Source: Azolla caroliniana
Lineage: Eukaryota; Polypodiophyta
NCBI GenBank assembly: GCA_043228905.1
Contig: JBHGNT010000003.1
Span: 19,592,001-19,656,000, forward strand
Direction: 5' to 3'
DNA length: 64,000 bases
In this document: positions 42,865 to 52,963 of the stretch, piece after piece
Layout of the letters: each line of letters opens with the position of its first letter
Position numbering within the stretch: position 1 is the first letter of the stretch
Notes under the pieces: model-generated
The model's input: only the letters and a program-made list of their open reading frames with translations
The model's database searches: none
Told to the model about the DNA's origin: nothing
Program-made: the position numbers and the translations under genes

Positions 42865-45811
42865 GCATGTAACCGGTCACGGAGCTATGCGTCGTCCGAT
42901 CCGCCCATAGTGCATACGGAAGCATTTGTGGCCAATCCTTCACCCTTCCGTCGCATGCCTTCGCAAGTGCTTTCACGATCGGACTATGTCCTCGTTCGAT
43001 CTTCCCGTTGGCCTCCGGATTGTAGGCCGTTGTCAACGTTAACCGAACTCCATGTTTGGCGAAGAATCCCCTAGCTTTGTCCGAGTCGAGTTCTCCCCGG
43101 TCCGCAATCACTTGTCCTACGCAGCCGTACCTACAAAACACTTCTTCCAAAAGAAATTGGCACACCGCGGCACACGTTTTCCTCCGAAGCGCTCGACCTT
43201 CAACTTGGTTTGTGAGATCTTCTCGAGCTAACACCAAGTATTTCTTTCGTCCAATCCCGGTCGGCATAGCTACAATGTCGACCATCCACTTGAAGTTGAT
43301 TGTCGGTGAGAATGTCGGATGCAGCTCATCTCGGTGTCGGACCCCGGAGTAGACTTGACATTTCTCGCAGCTTTCTGTGAACTCCGCGACATCTTTATAC
43401 ATGTTCTTCCACCAATATCTTTGCTTGATTTTCACAAAAGTTGCCCATGTTCCTCGATGTCCAGCCCAATCGGATTCGTGGAACTCAGACATTATCCGGT
43501 TTCGTTGTTCTTTCATCCCGACTACTCGAAGTGGTATCCCATCCGGTCTTTTCGGCGTCCTCCATATTAAACCGTTTTCCAAGAAGAACTTTTGGACTTG
43601 CCTCTTCTTCCTTCGGATCTCGGCTCTCCTTTCTTTATCATTGGTTGAATCCTCGACCTCTTGTAGCATCTTCCCGATCATCAAGGTTTCCCCCTCGTAT
43701 TCTTCTTCCCGGAATTCTCGGATCACGTTCACTCGGCATATGTGTTCCGACGTGAAGTAGTCTTCGGAAACTTCTTCATTATCTGATTCGGTTATGTCGT
43801 CTTCAAACCGCGCCCTCGATAACATGTCCGCTACCGCGTTGTCCTTCCCCGAGATGTGTCGAACCTCCGGATTAAGTGACTTGACATATGCAATCCACCT
43901 TAGCATAGCCACATCCGGTATCGTACAACACCGCATCATCCCGAGTATCGGAAGACAATCCGTCTCGATCACCACTTCAGCTCCGATCAAATAATCCCGA
44001 TCCGATTTTATCGCCGACACGACTCCCCACAATTCTCTTTTGACTTGTGCATATCCGCGTTGCCTTTCGTTGAGGACCTTTGCTCCAAATCGGATCGGAT
44101 ACCGCGAACCATCCGAGTCGGCTTGATTGATGACCCACCCGATACCGGTTGGACTTGTATCAACCGTTACTATGATTGGCCGCTCGTAGCTTGGCTTCTT
44201 AAGTGATTCCGCCCTCCATAGTGTCTTCTTGAGCTTCCTCATGGCTTTAGTGTGTTCCGGTTTCCACTCGAATTTCTTACCTTTCCGCAACAAGTGATAG
44301 AGCGGGTCCGCTATATGTGCATAGTGCGGAATCCATATGTGATAGAATGCACACGCACCTAGAAACCTTCGGACTTCCGACGTTGACTCACATACTTCCT
44401 TCATAGCTTGAATCGCATCGATCTTTGTTGGTGACGGTCTTCGGCCGTAGGGTCCACATAGATGTCCGACCACCAATATTTCTTCTTGCCCGAATGCCGA
44501 TTTCTCCCCGGAAAGTGTTAGGTGCACATCTTCTAGCTTTCGCAACACTTTCTCGCAATCATGAATATGGTCGACCACGAACTTTCGGCATCCCCGATCA
44601 TCCATAGTCTCATCTTTTTCTTCCACCGCGCATCCTTTCATCGGAATGTCATCTAGAAACGGCATCGTTATCTCCGGGATGCAATCTCGAAGCACCTTGT
44701 TCATCGCGTTCATCATATGTGCAACCGAGTTTGTCGCTCCTTGTGGTAGTGTGCACATTCGAACTAGTCCTATCGGTGTCCGCATGGTAGTGATGTCTCG
44801 GCTCTCCACGGCTAGTTGGAATTGGTCATACCCCGAGTATAGGTCCCCGATGGAGTATATCGCACGTCCGGCAAAAGCTTCCGCGAATTCGTCCACTATC
44901 GGACCGACTCCCGAGTTCCGGATCGTGACCTTGTTCACCGGTTGCAAGTCTTGGATGAATCGGAGTGACCCATTCTTCTTCGGAACCGTAAACCATCGAT
45001 TTGAGTACGGAGCACTTGATGGCTCTAGAATCCCCATCGCCACCTTCTCCTTGAGCAAGTCGATGACTTTCGGAATATGCGCCCGTGGCACCGGAATCGG
45101 CTTCAGGTTCCACGGTACATGATCAATCGTGAAAATCACCATCGGCTCCACTATCTTTGGATCAATGCATCCGATCTCCCTCGATGCGAACGCGAATGCT
45201 TTGCCGTGTTGCTCCAACATCTCTCGAAACCGTTTTTCTTCTTCTTGTAAGAGGAACCCACCTCCACCGATCCGAAGTTTCTTCCGGGTCTCATCTGTGA
45301 AGGCATGTCCGATATCCACGGACTTCCGAAGTGTCGGATCTCCCGAGACTTCTTTCTTCTTTTGTTCGCTATCGGCGGGTAGTGGTCCCGCGGCCGGTTT
45401 CACCTTCTTCTCCACGGTCTTGTATTTCGTACTTACCATTGCTTCTTCTTTGCGGAGCGCATCCGGCCCCATTTTCGCAATGATCTCGTACATCTCGACC
45501 GATTCCACCGGGACTACCCGGTTCCCTTGGCTTTTATCTTCCGCAAGCTCTTCAAGCCGTTGTAGTGTATTCCCATAGAACACTTCCTCGATCACTCCCA
45601 CGATTTCTTCGTCTTCTTTTATTATTGATGCCGACCGTAACTTATCCTCCACTTGTCGGTATTGTTTCTTCATTCCTCCGGTTACGGCCGTGTACGTAGA
45701 TGCCCCATCCGGCCCGATTCGTACTTGTTTTGCTCCGAGAGTTTTCTTCCTGTGTGGGGTATCAGGGCTTCTCGGACTATCACTCCCCCACTCCGCAACA
45801 GTCCGCTTTAA
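42865..45811 (-). CDS. Gypsy-type pol (RT, RNase H, integrase), nearly intact, fungal-like
   Basis: The frame is open from the gag stop region (45811) to the gap with no internal stop, about 980 codons. RT (from about 45130): WFTVPKKNGSLRFIQDLQPVN and the catalytic FLDDIPMKG in place of the usual YLDDIL. RNase H: TVDTSPTGIGWVI, the acidic residue of QVKRELWGV, and IETDCLPILG. Integrase: the His-His-Cys-Cys region (HESDWAGHRGTW to CEKCQ), the first catalytic Asp (WMVDIVAMP), the second (VIADRGELDS) and the Glu in NPEANGKIERGH. The end (YALWADRTTHSSVTGYM) resembles gypsy elements I know best from basidiomycete fungi. Pol lies one base back (-1) relative to gag. The 3' end is lost in the gap. 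Codon-level preservation suggests recent activity. Confidence 0.88.
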
Positions 45812-45817
45812 AAATCC
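45806..45817 (-). promoter_or_regulatory. Candidate -1 frameshift site between gag and pol
   Basis: The gag frame ends GAT TTT TAA. The pol frame is open through the same place one base back (GGA TTT TTA). A run of five T precedes the stop, giving a slip-prone site. The pol frame has no stop for at least 60 bp upstream of the gag stop, so the frames overlap. No downstream pseudoknot has been shown. Confidence 0.45.
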
Positions 45818-47847
45818 ATTCTCACTTGGGACAAGAGTTCCCTCTTGTTCCTTTCGTGATTTGCCGGCACCGTTAGGAATTGGACGGATTTCCCTCCGTT
45901 TTGGCTCCGAATTCGCGCAAAAGCCGCACCACTATCGAGCACCTTCGTCTCCATCCGTGAAGCCGTGATAAAGGGTTGGCCGAGGATGACAGAATGTGAA
46001 ACCTCATCCTGCACAAAGAAATTTTGGTCAATTTCGACATCCCCGATCTTTACCGTCACATCCGGACAAGCCGCAAATAGGTCTTCTGTCGTTTTCGTGG
46101 CTGCCCGAATCTTCCATCCATGGTTGGTGTTTATAGGCCACTTCCCCTTTCGGTAGAACTCCTTGGACATCAAGTTGATCTCCGATCCGTGATCAATCAA
46201 TGCTAGCACGGGTTCTTTGATGTTGCCGATTCGGACCGGAGTCTCCGTAGTCGCACGTGCCCAGTGTGGCTTTGTATAGTGGGAGTTCGGAATTTCGCCT
46301 TCCACTTCGGTGTCGTTCATTGAAACGGTATTTGCATTCACCCTTGGAGCATTTTCCTCCGTACTTTGTCTCTTCCTTTTTACGAGATCCACGAGAAGAT
46401 CGTGAAACTCCTTCTTCGCTATTCCGAGTAGTTCCCGCAGCGAAAAATCTACCCGGCTATCCAAGATTCTTTCCTCGAACACTCTTTTCAAGTCGGTTTG
46501 TTGTTCTATGTCCGAGGCGAGCTTGAATGACGGAGTCGCCTTTTCTTTTCCCTTACCTCCGGAGTTCCAGCTTTCCGGTATCTTCGATGGCCCGGCCGCA
46601 TCCTCCGTGCGCCGTCGTTTCTCGTCCACATACACCTCATGTAATTGACACAGGGCGTATATGCTATTCTTGTCAACAGGGCACTCCCATCCCGTAGCTT
46701 CCCGGACGCCTTCCGCGGTGTTTCGGATATCGTTGGAGTCGGTTTTCTCGGTGTTTCCTAGCACCTCCGGCCAGAAAGACGCCTTCGCTTCCGTTGACTC
46801 CCCGACACATATTCCCGCGGTTGTCGCATAGTTGCTTCTTGCCGCTAACTCCTCCTCGAGCACCTTCTTCATGCCGCCTTTCCGGAAGTTCGGTCGGAGT
46901 GGCTTCCGAGAGTCCATCGAATGAATCCGGTTTCCCTCGTAGTAGATGAGATCCCGTCGTAGCGCCTCCTTATGGTCGTCGCAATCCCTCCGATCGTGTT
47001 CGGCGCTATCGCACCATATGCACCGTCGATCCGTATATTTGGAGCTTGTGGGGCGGTCATCCGACTTCTTCACCATCGCGATCTTTAGATTCTCCATCTC
47101 CTTCAGCAGCTGCTCCACCGTAGACGCGTCGACTCCCTTCTCGGCCGTAATCTCCCGAGCCCTCGGTTGATGGTCTTCCAATCCCGTTCTCGGTTTCGGA
47201 ATCGGTTCCGAAACCCTCTTTTCTTCGTTGGCAAGCCATTGCCCCCTCTTCGTGTACCGCGCGACGATATCCCGCACGCTTTCCCATGTTTCGGTGAGGC
47301 CGCTTTCAGTGGTCGTGTCCTCAAGAAGCACTCCGAGATCTTTCCGGTCCCGGACGTCCACAGCTCGCAAAAACATGATGACTTTGTCCGGTGCAAGAAT
47401 AGTTTGATCTCTCGCGGACAACCTCCCGAACCGACTTTCGAATGTCGAAAACACTTCGAGGACCTTCAGCCCCTTACCTGACGTTTCCACCCAATCCTCG
47501 AATCCCCTCCGCGTTGCCTTGGAGGAGTCCTCGATGGCAAACGTGGTCTTTAACGCCTCTTCGAATGCTTCCCACGTCGGATTTTGTTGTTGCAACCCGT
47601 GGATACTCCCTTGAAGCCCGTCGGTCGCCACCCGGTTAAAGGATGTCACTTGCAGTCCTTCCGAAGCCCGGCACCGGAGCATCTCCGCCTTGTAGTCCTG
47701 CAAATATCGCGACACATCCTTACCATTAAATTGCCCGTTGCGTTGCACGAGCCGCTCTACTGATGCCGAAATCTCCGACATCGTGCGTTGTTCTTGAAGC
47801 ATCCGTTCGAACATCGCCATCATATTGTTAGCTTGTTGAGCCTCCAT
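45808..47847 (-). CDS. Gypsy-type gag with C-terminal protease
   Basis: The first in-frame ATG is at 47847 (MEAQQANNMMAMFERML). The frame stays open upstream to about 47946, so a non-ATG start there is possible. The protein is about 679 residues. The N-terminal half is helical, capsid-like (VSRYLQDYKAEMLRCRASEG, TWEAFEEALKTTF). A zinc knuckle CIWCDSAEHDRRDC lies near residue 280. The C-terminal part is a pepsin-like protease with ALIDHGSEINLM, in which the usual Thr/Ser of the DTG/DSG triad is His, followed by a conserved HSVILGQPFI. It ends RMDF with TAA at 45808-45810. Protease in the gag frame, with RT in the next, is a notable arrangement. Confidence 0.85.
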   Translation of the reverse strand: MEAQQANNMMAMFERMLQEQRTMSEISASVERLVQRNGQFNGKDVSRYLQDYKAEMLRCRASEGLQVTSFNRVATDGLQGSIHGLQQQNPTWEAFEEALKTTFAIEDSSKATRRGFEDWVETSGKGLKVLEVFSTFESRFGRLSARDQTILAPDKVIMFLRAVDVRDRKDLGVLLEDTTTESGLTETWESVRDIVARYTKRGQWLANEEKRVSEPIPKPRTGLEDHQPRAREITAEKGVDASTVEQLLKEMENLKIAMVKKSDDRPTSSKYTDRRCIWCDSAEHDRRDCDDHKEALRRDLIYYEGNRIHSMDSRKPLRPNFRKGGMKKVLEEELAARSNYATTAGICVGESTEAKASFWPEVLGNTEKTDSNDIRNTAEGVREATGWECPVDKNSIYALCQLHEVYVDEKRRRTEDAAGPSKIPESWNSGGKGKEKATPSFKLASDIEQQTDLKRVFEERILDSRVDFSLRELLGIAKKEFHDLLVDLVKRKRQSTEENAPRVNANTVSMNDTEVEGEIPNSHYTKPHWARATTETPVRIGNIKEPVLALIDHGSEINLMSKEFYRKGKWPINTNHGWKIRAATKTTEDLFAACPDVTVKIGDVEIDQNFFVQDEVSHSVILGQPFITASRMETKVLDSGAAFARIRSQNGGKSVQFLTVPANHERNKRELLSQVRMDF

Positions 47848-47944
47848 CTCCTTGCCACCCGTCTTCACGTCGGGTTCACCAACTGTGTCGTGCCTTTCGG
47901 CTCCGGATCGTTGCGTGAGTCGGGTGGGAACCACAGAGGTCTTG

Positions 47945-48420
47945 GACTAGGAGAAAGAAGTTCAAGAGATAGAGATTAATTATGAGTAAATAGCAAAGAG
48001 AAAGATAAGAAACTCGTGAATCACACGAGTATACTATATTAATTGGTACTTAGGGTGTTAAGAGAGAAGTAGACGTATAAATCGTGAATCCCACGAATAA
48101 TTTTTGTATTGATTAATACTTAATCCAAATAATCAACAACCACTACAATGTGCTCCCCATCCTTATATAGTGATGGGAGAGACTAAGCATAGCTACATGC
48201 TTTTTCTCATATGTTCATGCACCCTAAATGTGCATGTGATGCTTTTTTTTTTATTATTATTTCCTAAGTATAGGGCTCACGCACGCTAGATGTGCATGAG
48301 TTATTTTTTTAGTGTCTCGTGCTTTTTCTTTTTCATATATTAAAGAAATACACGATTTACCTTTTAATAAAGGTATGCATAAATAAAGGTCTTATACATA
48401 TTAAATCTATATTTAAAACA
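47945..48420 (-). repeat. Putative 5' LTR/leader of the fungal-like gypsy
   Basis: Non-coding sequence upstream of gag with a minus-strand TATATAAGG (48161-48169), the likely promoter, and a duplicated CGTGAATC.CACGA motif (48014 and 48090). Exact LTR ends could not be fixed, because the partner LTR lies beyond the gap. Confidence 0.4.
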
Positions 48421-48424
48421 CTTA

Positions 48425-48500
48425 AGATAAGTTAATGTAATGGTAAGGTTGGGGTTTGTCAACGTGGAGGTGCAGAGTTCGAATCACGCCCTGCGCAGTA
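48425..48500 (+). other. tRNA-like segment (possible SINE remnant)
   Basis: An A-box-like TGTAATGGTAAGGTTGGGG and a B-box-like AGAGTTCGAATCACGCC are separated by about 28 bp. There is no complete cloverleaf. Similar in form to 3132-3190. Confidence 0.3.
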
Positions 48501-48507
48501 GTGAGTA

Positions 48508-48726
48508 TTTCCTTTCTTTTTACATTTATGTCTCTTTATCCGGCTCTTCCTTGCCGGTATGCCGTTTTTCCTCCTTGCCGGTATGCCGTTTTCCTCCTTG
48601 CCGGTATGCCGTTTTTCCTCCTTGCCGGTATGCCGTTTTCTTCCTCCTTGCCGGTATGCCGTTTTCTTCCGGTTCTCACCGAGCACTCCATTCTCTATCC
48701 GGAGGGACAAAAATATAATTTCCACA
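48508..48726 (-). repeat. Truncated LTR (copia family A, U3 only) with 24-bp minisatellite
   Basis: Minus strand begins TGTGGAAATTATATTTTTGTCCC and shares the family A signature GTCCCTCCGGAT. The rest of the LTR is missing. About five units of TTGCCGGTATGCCGTTTTTC plus four bases fill 48550-48670. Confidence 0.65.
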
Positions 48727-50632
48727 TAGTGTGCAACCTACACTACGACACCGCATCGATAAGCGACCGATTCTTCCTCTCGGCAACACCGTTCTGTTGC
48801 GGTGTGTATCTGCAGCTGAACTCTCACCGAATTCCCGTTTGCTGCAGATAACTGTTGAATTGGCCGGAAAAGTATTCTTTCCCGCCATCCGACCGCAGAC
48901 ATTTGATCTTCCTCTCCAATTCCCGTTCCACCATGCTTTGGAGACTCCAGAAACACTCGAAGACTTCACTCTTCCGCTCAATGAGGTAGATCCATGTGTG
49001 CCGCGTATAGTTGTCGATGAAGAAGACGAAATATCGACTCCAGCCCAAACTAACATTCTGTGTCGGTCCCCACACATCCGAATGGATTAGTTCAAGCTTG
49101 CTACGGCTCTGGTTACGTTCGGTAGGGAATGGAAGCCGGTGTTGCTTCCCAAGTTGGCAGGCTTCACATACTTGCGCCTTCCGGCCGCTGAACTTCGGCA
49201 AACCAAAAACAACTTGTTTCGTTTGCAGGTCATGAAGCCTCCGGTAATTGACATGGCTTATCCGCTTGTGCCACAGGTCGATGTCCAATTCGACCTTCTA
49301 TCCATTTGCAAACAGAGCGGTGCCAATGTCATTGGTGTTGAGGATAAACATCCTCTCGTCTCTGCGCCCTTGCACAATAATCTGGCCCTCTTCCTCGATG
49401 AAGCACCCAAGGTGCGTAAACCGCACCTGCATCCCTTGGTCGACGATCTGTCCGACCGACACCAGGTTCTTCGTGATTGTCGGAACATGTAATACATTCA
49501 TCAGCTTCCCCTTCTGTCCGACGTGGCTCAAAGGGACTTCTCCAACGTGCACGATTGGGTAAGGAGTGTCGTCTCCGGTTTCGACTACTCCTGGTTGATC
49601 CGGTTTCTCCAAAAAGGAGAACCACTCTTTGTGGCTCGTCATGTGGTTCGACGCACCAGAATCAACATACCACACTTCCTCTGATTTGGAAGTAGTCTTC
49701 TTCATCGAGTTCACCTCGTGCTTCATCACCAAGGCTAGCCCGTTACCGTTCTTGGATCCTCCTGATCCCTTCGCGTAGTGCGAGCTTTGCCGGCCATCCT
49801 TGCCGGCCTTGCCAGATCCGAATTGGTCCGAATCGGTGCGCTTTCTCCAGCATTCGCTTTCTCTGTGGCCCTTTTTGCCACAGTACCAGCACTCCGTTGC
49901 TGACTTCTCTTGCCGTCTTCCTGTGTCGCCATGACTCCCCCTGCCTGTGGGAGTCCCAGAACTACTGTCGACACGTTCTATGTGCCTTCATTCTTGCTCT
50001 TGTCGGCCGCCTCCATTGCGTGCCGACCCACCTCGTCCACCACGCCCACGGGACCGATCCGCCTCCGTGTACAGCATCCGGCTGTCAGTGGGTGCGCTAG
50101 TTGACGCACCGGCGTGGTTCTCCTCTACAAGGAGCATCGACTATAAGTCGAAAAATGACGCCAAGCCCCCAAGACAGACCTGTACCATCTCGTCTTCCTC
50201 TACGGTAACGTTGATAGAGGCAAGCGAGTCATAGATCTCTTTGATCCGGGCCATGTAATCCGCCACCGACATGTCCTTCTGTCAGACATTGCTCAACTCC
50301 TGTCGGAGTTGCAGCTTCCAAGTTGTAGTGCTTACGGCGAAAACCTTCTTTAGGTTCCCCCAAGCCTCCTTCGGCGTCTTGGCGTCTCGGATGTGGCTCA
50401 GCAGCTGGTCTCCGACACTGGACGCAAAGTAGTACATCACTCTGCTTGCTGATTGTTCCCACACTGGGAAGTCCTTATGTGCCGCATCAAGTGTTGTTTC
50501 GTTGGCTCCTTCGACGAAACTCCAGTAGTCATGCCCAAGCAAGTACTGGTGCATCTTATACGACCAAGATGCATAGTTGGATCTATCGAGTTTCTCCACA
50601 GGGAGCGAGCTAGCCATCCCTCTATCTATCAC
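48727..50632 (-). pseudogene. Copia gag-protease-integrase, degenerate, 3' half missing
   Basis: The gag start lies near 50614-50632 (SSLPVEKLDRSNYASWSYKM). The gag domain runs to about 50230. A CCHC-like region is near 49870. The protease block VWYVDSGASNHMTSH is at about 49650. The pre-integrase HHCC block (DLWHKRISHVNYRRLHDL to CEACQLGKQHRLPFP) lies at 49170-49288. The integrase core has ELIHSDVWGP, FIDNYTRHTWIYL and CLRSDGGKEYFS, down to the QQNGVAERKNR block near 48790. Reading needs several frame shifts. It is cut at 48727 by a family A LTR fragment, so RT and RNase H are gone. Confidence 0.85.
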
Positions 50633-50712
50633 TTCTCTTTCTGTTGTTTTATGACCTGTTAGGGTTTGCTTTCAAGCGTTTGTCGACTGCAAAGGAGGTT
50701 CTCAACCCTCAC

Positions 50713-50724
50713 GCTCTGATACCA
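50713..50724 (-). other. Primer binding site
   Basis: Minus-strand TGGTATCAGAGC directly adjoins the LTR end at 50725, a perfect match to the usual plant copia initiator-tRNA site. Confidence 0.88.
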
Positions 50725-51140
50725 TGTCAAGGATTACTTGCGGAAGCGTTAGAAAACAGAGAAAGTGGGGAATAGACAGAGTAAACGGGAGAGACAGAGA
50801 GAGAGCAGAAGATAAAAACTATATTCAAAACGATATAATCACTCTATATCTTACAACTATGCTCAGTAGCACTATTTATACAAGTCCTCATGGGACTGAC
50901 AAAAGTACCGCGTACTTCAATGCTCACACGAGCTTCTGACACTTATTACGAAACTATAATTGCCTAGTAGTCTAAACTAATACTAGGCTTCCAGTTACCG
51001 ATTGGATCCGGCTAACCGGCTCCGCAGCTCACCGGTTGTGTTGCTTGCTGGCTCGGTTGCTCACGGCTTACCGATCCATCTCGCTTGCCGGCTCAGGCTT
51101 ATTCAGCCAATCCGGCTCCAGTTGAGCTTGCCGCTCAACA
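50725..51140 (-). repeat. 5' LTR of the copia remnant
   Basis: On the minus strand TGTTGAGCGGCAAGC to ATCCTTGACA (416 bp), next to a perfect primer binding site. Confidence 0.85.
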
Positions 51141-51796
51141 GTGCCCATCAATATTATAATATGTAGTTGGTGCCAAATAAACCCATAATTGGGTAGGCTA
51201 TGTAGTCATCATCAGACTTCAACAAACTCCAAAATTCCCCAAGATCTAGCCTCAACATCTCCCACTTCTTCGACCAACAAATAATACATGCAATTAAACT
51301 AGAGTGCAATCTCTCCTTTCTAGGCCAACATAATAACCTTTTTGAAAAGAATTACAATGCTCTCTACTATATGATGGCGCCCTTATAAATAAGGGGAATG
51401 CTTAATTCATAAGATGACCAAGCATTAAACATGTGAAGAATGAGGAATTTTTAGTGGAATACTTCTATTTAGTAATTGCACCCACAATGTCTTAATCATT
51501 GTCCTCCCATATGTCATATTCCCATGCTCAATGAAATATTGAACAATATATATCCGTCGTTGTTAGAGTGTAAACACATGGCATGCAATAACGAAAATAT
51601 GTTAGCCATGATATTGTGGTGTCCCTTGGATATTTATGTTCATTTCACAATATACATAGATAATTCTAATATTGCTAGCCACAACGCAACCCTGTGACAT
51701 TGGCTAACTAGAGCCAAAAGAATTCATAGAAGTGGATACCACCATTGTAACTACGCGTTGTCATGATGTGACATGTGTGAGGAGAAAAGTGTGAAA
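51141..51796. other. Intergenic, no gene seen
   Basis: AT-rich sequence without recognisable domains. Confidence 0.5.
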
Positions 51797-51800
51797 ACGT

Positions 51801-52959
51801 TGTTGCCGAATACTGCGCTTGCATGTCGGATCCAGGCAGGACCACCGGGGTCATGGACTAGGAGGGGAGGAGTTTCGGGAAGGCCGAATCCTCCGGAGCC
51901 TACCGCGTTGCCAGTCGGATCGGTTCCGGATGGTGTTTGGGGAAGAGCGACGCGGACGGTTCCAGATGCGTTCTGGGAGCGACCCGGACTCTCGAAGGAA
52001 GAGAGCGTGTGTGCGCGTACACACGCAGCCCTCCTGCCCGTATGTACAAGGGCCTCAAAAGAAGTATGAGCCACGGTCTGGTTAACCGCTCCCGCACACA
52101 TGCACACACACATATACACACATTGATTACAATTGGCACACCAAACCAGCACCCAGCACGCACACATCCACACTTAGGCACCGGAGACGCCTAAGCTAAC
52201 TCCCAAAACACACCCTTATATATATAGACATGGATATGTGTATGTACATAGCACGTTGCAACGCCTACTAAGCCGGTTTCACCACAAACACAAAGAGGGC
52301 GCCTACATCCTAGAACCAGTCGGGAGCTCACGGGCTCACAGCATGACTAGAGTCTCGTGCAGGGCACACCTCTTCCGGAACAACAATCTTCTATCGCCAA
52401 GCTGTCATTCGGGGAGCACTCAGGCTCGCCTACGTGAGTGGGGATCTTGCACAAGAGAGAGAGAGAGAGAGAGAGAGCTAAGAACCAATGCCTTCGAGCG
52501 CTTAGGCTCGTCACGAACAGCAACAATGTAGAGACAATAGAAACCCTAACAGAGAACAGAGACAGAACAGAACAAACAAGAGGGAACCCAACTCTAGCCT
52601 CACAACACGAAGCTTAGTGTACAAGATAAAACCCTAGACGAACAAAATGGAAACAAGCTCTATTATGAAGGAACCCAAAAATGGAACCCACTAAAGGGGA
52701 CCTATGGAACCTTAAAATGAGGAACCCCTTTTACAAAGGACGCTCCATTCCTTTTATAGAACAAGGAGAGGGATGCGTAACAATGTGGGATAAATCCCGT
52801 TGTACATGGGATCCTCTATCCCGAATTAACTCTTGTTCGGCGCCATAAAGCAACCCCTATTATTTTGCACGTATACACAAGGGTGGTTGCCCACGCTGCA
52901 CCCCGCCAATGTTCCTATTATTCCCGGTTTTCTTGCTAAGGCCGGGAATCTCCACAACA
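51801..52959 (-). repeat. Probable large solo LTR (1,159 bp) with 4-bp TSD ACGT
   Basis: Ends TGTTG and CAACA are flanked by ACGT (51797-51800 and 52960-52963). On the minus strand it begins TGTTGTGGAGATTCCCGG and has a TATA box in CTATAAAAGGAATGG (near 52747-52760). The interior has no coding domains but a GA-rich microsatellite (52449-52478) and GT/CA-rich stretches. The 4-bp duplication is less common than 5 bp, so the call is tentative. Confidence 0.5.
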
Positions 52960-52963
52960 ACGT

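Noticed and set aside
48550-48670. CRISPR-like direct repeats
   Set aside because: The units are contiguous tandem copies without unique spacers. The other tandem arrays (54, 58, 24 and 55 bp) are the same in this respect, and the genome is eukaryotic.
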